64,000 bases of DNA from Erwinia_E haradaeae_C (GTDB lineage: Bacteria > Pseudomonadota > Gammaproteobacteria > Enterobacterales > Enterobacteriaceae), in NCBI RefSeq assembly GCF_900698995.1, contig NZ_LR217735.1, positions 124,001 through 188,000 on the forward strand, written 5' to 3'. The number at the start of each line of letters is the position of its first letter. Within the stretch, counting starts at the first letter, position 1. This document shows positions 60,760-64,000 of this stretch, in pieces. Under the pieces are notes generated by a model, which was not told where the DNA came from, made no database searches, and saw nothing but the letters and a program-made list of their open reading frames with translations. Both the position numbers and the translations under genes were made by a program.

Positions 60760-62679
60760 ATGCCTTTTATTACTATTTCTAACGGAAAAAAAAACCTATT
60801 TAATACACCTGTTAGATTAATAGATATCGTTGAGGCTATGCAGCCAGAATTAGCCAAAGAATGTATTGCTGGACGTGTCAATAATAATATGATTGATATG
60901 TTTGATCATGTTTCATCAGATTCATCAATAATTTTTATTACAGAAAAAGATCCGGATGGTCTTAAAATTATTCGTCATTCTTGCTCGCATTTATTAGGGC
61001 ATGCACTAAAACAACTTTGGCCAAGCGCTAAAATGGCTATTGGACCAGTTATTGAAAATGGCTTCTATTATGATGTAGATGTTGATCATCGATTGACAGA
61101 GGAAGACATGAGGCGTCTTGAAGAACGCATGCATCAGCTAGCTGAAACAAATTATGATGTAATAAAGAAAAGTGTTTGTTGGCAAGAAGCGTATAATATT
61201 TTTAGTAAACGCAATGAAAGCTATAAAATATCTATTTTAGATGAGAACATTAGCCAAGAAGCGAATTTGAATTTATATTATCATCAAGAATATATTGATA
61301 TGTGTCGTGGTCCGCATGTTCCTAATATACGATTTTGTCATCATTTTGCGTTACAGAAAATTTCTGGTGCATATTGGAGAAGTAATAGTGATAATAAAAT
61401 GCTACAACGTATTTATGGTACTGCATGGGTCAATAAAACACAACTAATAACTTATCTTATTTCTTTAAAAGATGCAGAAAAACGAGATCATCGTAAAATT
61501 GGTAAACAACTGAATTTATATCACATTCAAGAAGAGTCGCCAGGTATGGTGTTTTGGCATCATGATGGTTGGGTAATTTTTCGTGAATTAGAAAAATTTG
61601 TACGCAGTAGGTTAAAAAAGTATGATTATCAAGAAGTAAAAGGTCCTGTGGTGATGGATCGGGAGTTATGGGAGAAAACGGGTCATTGGGATAATTACAG
61701 AGACTTAATGTTTACTACATCTTCTGAGAATCGTGAATACTGCATTAAGCCAATGAATTGTCCTGGGCATGTTCAGATCTTTAAGCAGGGTTTAAAATCT
61801 TATCGAGATCTACCTTTGCGCATGGCCGAATTTGGCGGTTGTCATCGTAATGAGCCATCCGGTTCTTTACATGGATTAATGCGAGTGCGTGGTTTTACGC
61901 AGGATGATGCTCATATTTTTTGTATGGAAGAGCAGGTTCGTAGTGAGGTTAGTGATTGTATAGAAATGCTATATGATATGTATAGTATTTTTGGTTTTAA
62001 AAAAATTTCAGTAAAATTATCAACACGACCAGAAAAATTAATTGGCAGTTACTCTTTATGGGATCGATCTGAGTTTGATTTAGTATCTGTGTTAAAAGAA
62101 AAAAAAATTGCATTTGAGTATCAACCAGGAGAAGGTGCTTTTTATGGCCCTAAAATTGAATTTACATTGCATGATTGTCTAGACAGGTCATGGCAATGTG
62201 GTACTATTCAATTAGATTTTGCATTGCCAACACGTCTCAATGCATCATATATAGGAAAGAACAATGAACGTCGGGCTCCAGTCATGATTCATCGCGCGAT
62301 ACTAGGGTCTATAGAGCGATTTATAGGAATATTAACTGAAGAATATTCTGGATTTTTTCCTGTATGGTTGGCGCCATTACAAGTTGTAATTATGAGTATC
62401 ACTCGAGATCAATCTAAATATGTCACAGAACTAACAGGTAGATTGAAAGATATTGATATTCGAGTTAAATCAGATTTAAGAAACGAGAAAATTAGTTTAA
62501 AAATTCGTGAACATACTTTGCGTCGCGTCCCTTATCTTTTAATTTGTGGCGATAAAGAGGCAAAAGAAGGAACAATATCTGTTCGTACTCGACGTGGAAA
62601 GAATTTAGGTTGTTTGGATTTTCATAGTTGGGCCTTACAACTAAAAGATAATATTCGCAGACAAAATAATCTGCATTAA
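60760..62679 (+). CDS. thrS: Threonyl-tRNA synthetase
   Basis: Class II synthetase that charges tRNA-Thr. It has an N-terminal TGS domain (about 1-60) and an editing domain with HSCSHLLGHALKQLWP and the downstream YVDMCRGPH-type YIDMCRGPHVPN. The catalytic core has the Zn ligands in MNCPGHVQI, FGGCHRNEPSG and MIHRAILGS. The C-terminal anticodon domain is complete. Length is 639 aa against 642. The ATG follows AAGGATG. It heads the thrS-infC-rpmI-rplT cluster; infC starts 17 bp after its stop. Confidence 0.98.
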   Translation: MPFITISNGKKNLFNTPVRLIDIVEAMQPELAKECIAGRVNNNMIDMFDHVSSDSSIIFITEKDPDGLKIIRHSCSHLLGHALKQLWPSAKMAIGPVIENGFYYDVDVDHRLTEEDMRRLEERMHQLAETNYDVIKKSVCWQEAYNIFSKRNESYKISILDENISQEANLNLYYHQEYIDMCRGPHVPNIRFCHHFALQKISGAYWRSNSDNKMLQRIYGTAWVNKTQLITYLISLKDAEKRDHRKIGKQLNLYHIQEESPGMVFWHHDGWVIFRELEKFVRSRLKKYDYQEVKGPVVMDRELWEKTGHWDNYRDLMFTTSSENREYCIKPMNCPGHVQIFKQGLKSYRDLPLRMAEFGGCHRNEPSGSLHGLMRVRGFTQDDAHIFCMEEQVRSEVSDCIEMLYDMYSIFGFKKISVKLSTRPEKLIGSYSLWDRSEFDLVSVLKEKKIAFEYQPGEGAFYGPKIEFTLHDCLDRSWQCGTIQLDFALPTRLNASYIGKNNERRAPVMIHRAILGSIERFIGILTEEYSGFFPVWLAPLQVVIMSITRDQSKYVTELTGRLKDIDIRVKSDLRNEKISLKIREHTLRRVPYLLICGDKEAKEGTISVRTRRGKNLGCLDFHSWALQLKDNIRRQNNLH

Positions 62680-62683
62680 AATT

Positions 62684-62688
62684 GGAGG
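62684..62688 (+). promoter_or_regulatory. Shine-Dalgarno site for infC
   Basis: GGAGG ends 8 bases before the ATT at 62697 and identifies it as the infC start, not the TTG at 62682, which overlaps the ribosome site. Confidence 0.85.
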
Positions 62689-62696
62689 AGCATAGT

Positions 62697-63245
62697 ATTA
62701 AAGGTGGAAAACGCGTTCAACCAGTGCGCCCGAATCGTATTAACTGGGATATTCGTGCTACTTCAGTCCGGCTGACAGGTATCGATGGTGAGCAGATTGG
62801 TATTATTAGCTTAAGCGAAGCTTTAGAGAAAGCGCAATTAGCTGGTGTAGATCTTGTTGAAATTAGTCCTAATGCTGAACCGCCAGTCTGTCGTATTATG
62901 AACTATGGAAAGTTTCTTTATGAAAAGAACAAATCGTATAAGGAACAGAAGAAAAAGCAGAAAGTTATCCAAATTAAGGAAATAAAATTCCGTCCTGGTA
63001 CTGATGATGGAGACTATCAAGTTAAACTGCGTAGTTTAATTCGATTCTTAGAAGATGGGAATAAAACTAAAATTACCCTTTGTTTTCGTGGTCGTGAAAT
63101 GGCACATCAGCAACTTGGAATGGCAGTTATCCATCGTGTCAGAAAAGATTTGTGTGAAGACATAAATCTAGCTACTGTTGAATCTTTTCCTGTAAAGATA
63201 GAGGGTAGACAAATGATTATGGTTCTTTCTCCCAAGAAAAAATAA
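62697..63245 (+). CDS. infC: Translation initiation factor IF-3 with an AUU start codon
   Basis: Binds the 30S subunit, prevents premature subunit joining and proofreads the start codon. The N domain includes RINWDIRATSVRLTG and EALEKAQLAGVDLVEISPNAEPP. The linker is lysine-rich (KEQKKKQK). The C domain has EIKFRPGTDDGDYQVKLR and KIEGRQMIMVLSPKKK. The reading frame opens at TTG 62682, but homology starts at IKGGKRVQ, so the initiator is ATT at 62697 preceded by GGAGG. That gives 182 aa (E. coli 180). The same rare AUU codon is used in E. coli, where IF-3 represses its own mRNA by discriminating against it. Confidence 0.96.
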   Translation: MKGGKRVQPVRPNRINWDIRATSVRLTGIDGEQIGIISLSEALEKAQLAGVDLVEISPNAEPPVCRIMNYGKFLYEKNKSYKEQKKKQKVIQIKEIKFRPGTDDGDYQVKLRSLIRFLEDGNKTKITLCFRGREMAHQQLGMAVIHRVRKDLCEDINLATVESFPVKIEGRQMIMVLSPKKK

Positions 63246-63348
63246 TAGGATAATAGAAAGATAAGCTGTTATACTAAGTATTTTTATGTATATGATGCTT
63301 AGTGCTCTATTTAATTGCCTCGGGAATCAAATGAAATGGAAATTGTGG

Positions 63349-63546
63349 ATGCCTAAGATAAAGACAATACGTAGCGCAGCTAAGCGCTTTAAAAAGACCG
63401 CCTCTGGTAGATTTAAGCATAAACATGCTAATTTGCGTCATATTTTGACTAAAAAATCTACTAAGCGTAAGCGTCACTTACGCCCCATAACAATGGTTTC
63501 GAAAAATGATCTTAACTTAGTTATTGCTTGCTTGCCGTACTCTTAA
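63349..63546 (+). CDS. rpmI: 50S ribosomal protein L35
   Basis: Small basic large-subunit protein, 65 aa as in E. coli. It starts MPKIKTIRSAAKRFKKT and contains GRFKHKHANLRHILTKKSTKRKRHL and ends VIACLPYS. The frame is open upstream to 63286, but nothing before 63349 resembles L35, so the ATG at 63349 is the start. There is no strong ribosome site before it, which fits translational control in this operon as known for E. coli. Confidence 0.96.
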   Translation: MPKIKTIRSAAKRFKKTASGRFKHKHANLRHILTKKSTKRKRHLRPITMVSKNDLNLVIACLPYS

Positions 63547-63636
63547 ATATTAAATAACTTTTAGGTCATTTTTCTTAATTATTTTATGTGCAGGAGAATG
63601 GAATAAAATAAAATAGATACTTCACAGGAGAGCTAA

Positions 63637-63999
63637 ATGGCTCGTGTAAAACGTGGTGTAATTTCTCGCGCGCGTCACAAGAAAATCTTAAATCAAGCTA
63701 AAGGCTACTATGGTGCGCGTTCACGGGTTTATCGTGTCGCATGTCAAGCTGTTATTAAATCTGGGCAATATGCTTACCGTGATCGTCGTCAACGCAAACG
63801 TCAGTTTCGTCGATTATGGATTGCACGTATTAATGCTGCGGCTCGTATTAATGGTATGTCGTATAGTTTTTTTGTTCAGGGCTTAAAAAAAGCTTCCATT
63901 GCTATTGATCGAAAGATGTTAGCTGATATAGCTGTATTTGACAAAGTAATATTTTCTCAGTTGGTAGAAAAAGCAAAAGAATCTATAACATCATCTTAA
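63637..63999 (+). CDS. rplT: 50S ribosomal protein L20
   Basis: Early-binding assembly protein of the large subunit; in E. coli it also represses rpmI-rplT translation by binding an RNA structure upstream. It starts MARVKRGVISRARHKKILNQAKGYYGARSR and contains YRDRRQRKRQFRRLWIARINAAAR. Length is 120 aa against 118, with two extra C-terminal residues (TSS end). AGGAG lies 6 bases before the ATG. The stop codon TAA is at 63997-63999, so the gene is complete just inside the window edge. pheS-pheT would be the expected next genes. Confidence 0.97.
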   Translation: MARVKRGVISRARHKKILNQAKGYYGARSRVYRVACQAVIKSGQYAYRDRRQRKRQFRRLWIARINAAARINGMSYSFFVQGLKKASIAIDRKMLADIAVFDKVIFSQLVEKAKESITSS

Positions 64000-64000
64000 G

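Overview
The window is a very A+T-rich stretch of a gammaproteobacterial chromosome of the enterobacterial type. Nearly every protein can be aligned by eye with its Escherichia coli counterpart, often at identical length: RpoH 284 aa, RnpA 119, YidC 548, PurA 432, Icd 416, AspC 396, AckA 400, TrmB 239. Enteric gene neighbourhoods survive in fragments: rpmH-rnpA-yidD-yidC, def-fmt, ompF-asnS, purA-rnr-rlmB, ackA-pta, mutY-yggX-mltC and thrS-infC-rpmI-rplT. Long A+T-rich spacers sit where enteric neighbours are missing. I count roughly 62% of the window as coding. This is the profile of a reduced, vertically inherited insect endosymbiont. The gene content and poly(A) slippage site fit a Blochmannia-like ant symbiont best, but the genus is an inference and cannot be proved here.

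Layout. 87-11472 (+): gyrB, yidA, rpmH-rnpA-yidD-yidC, rpoH, rluC and smrB (smrB frameshifted at a run of ten A). 11820-16292 (-): sixA, engB and ribB, with a 2.2 kb spacer and the two most striking tandem repeats. 17257-19469 (+): the only RNA gene, tRNA-Ser(UGA), then def-fmt. 20120-32886 (-): lysP, an OmpF-type porin, asnS, rlmB, rnr, purA and aspC. 34161-42613 (+): icd, trhO, uvrD and ftsY. 43092-45214 (-): bamB and sodA. 46136-47542 (+): ppa and hinT. 48065-51742 (-): the acetate pair pta and ackA. 52700-57072 (+): mutY-yggX-mltC and rnt. 58211-58921 (-): a TerC-family membrane protein. 59650-63999 (+): trmB and the translation cluster thrS-infC-rpmI-rplT.

Function. The set is dominated by information processing: tRNA charging and modification, ribosome proteins and maturation, initiation, RNA decay, gyrase and two repair enzymes. 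A slim envelope kit accompanies it (YidC/YidD, FtsY, BamB, porin, MltC, LysP). Metabolism is limited to purine, aspartate, isocitrate, riboflavin and acetate/acetyl-phosphate steps, plus SodA and pyrophosphatase. Several proteins have lost dispensable domains: FtsY its acidic A domain, RNase R its basic tail, TrhO its C-terminal tail.

I found no mobile element, phage gene, CRISPR array, toxin, secretion system or biosynthetic cluster, and no clear new multi-gene system. The best leads are the A10 frameshift in smrB, a perfect 58-bp palindrome, a second 21-bp-arm inverted repeat, slippage-prone tandem repeats beside sixA and ribB, a porin whose constriction loop has lost its acidic residues, and a small unassigned reading frame after ftsY.
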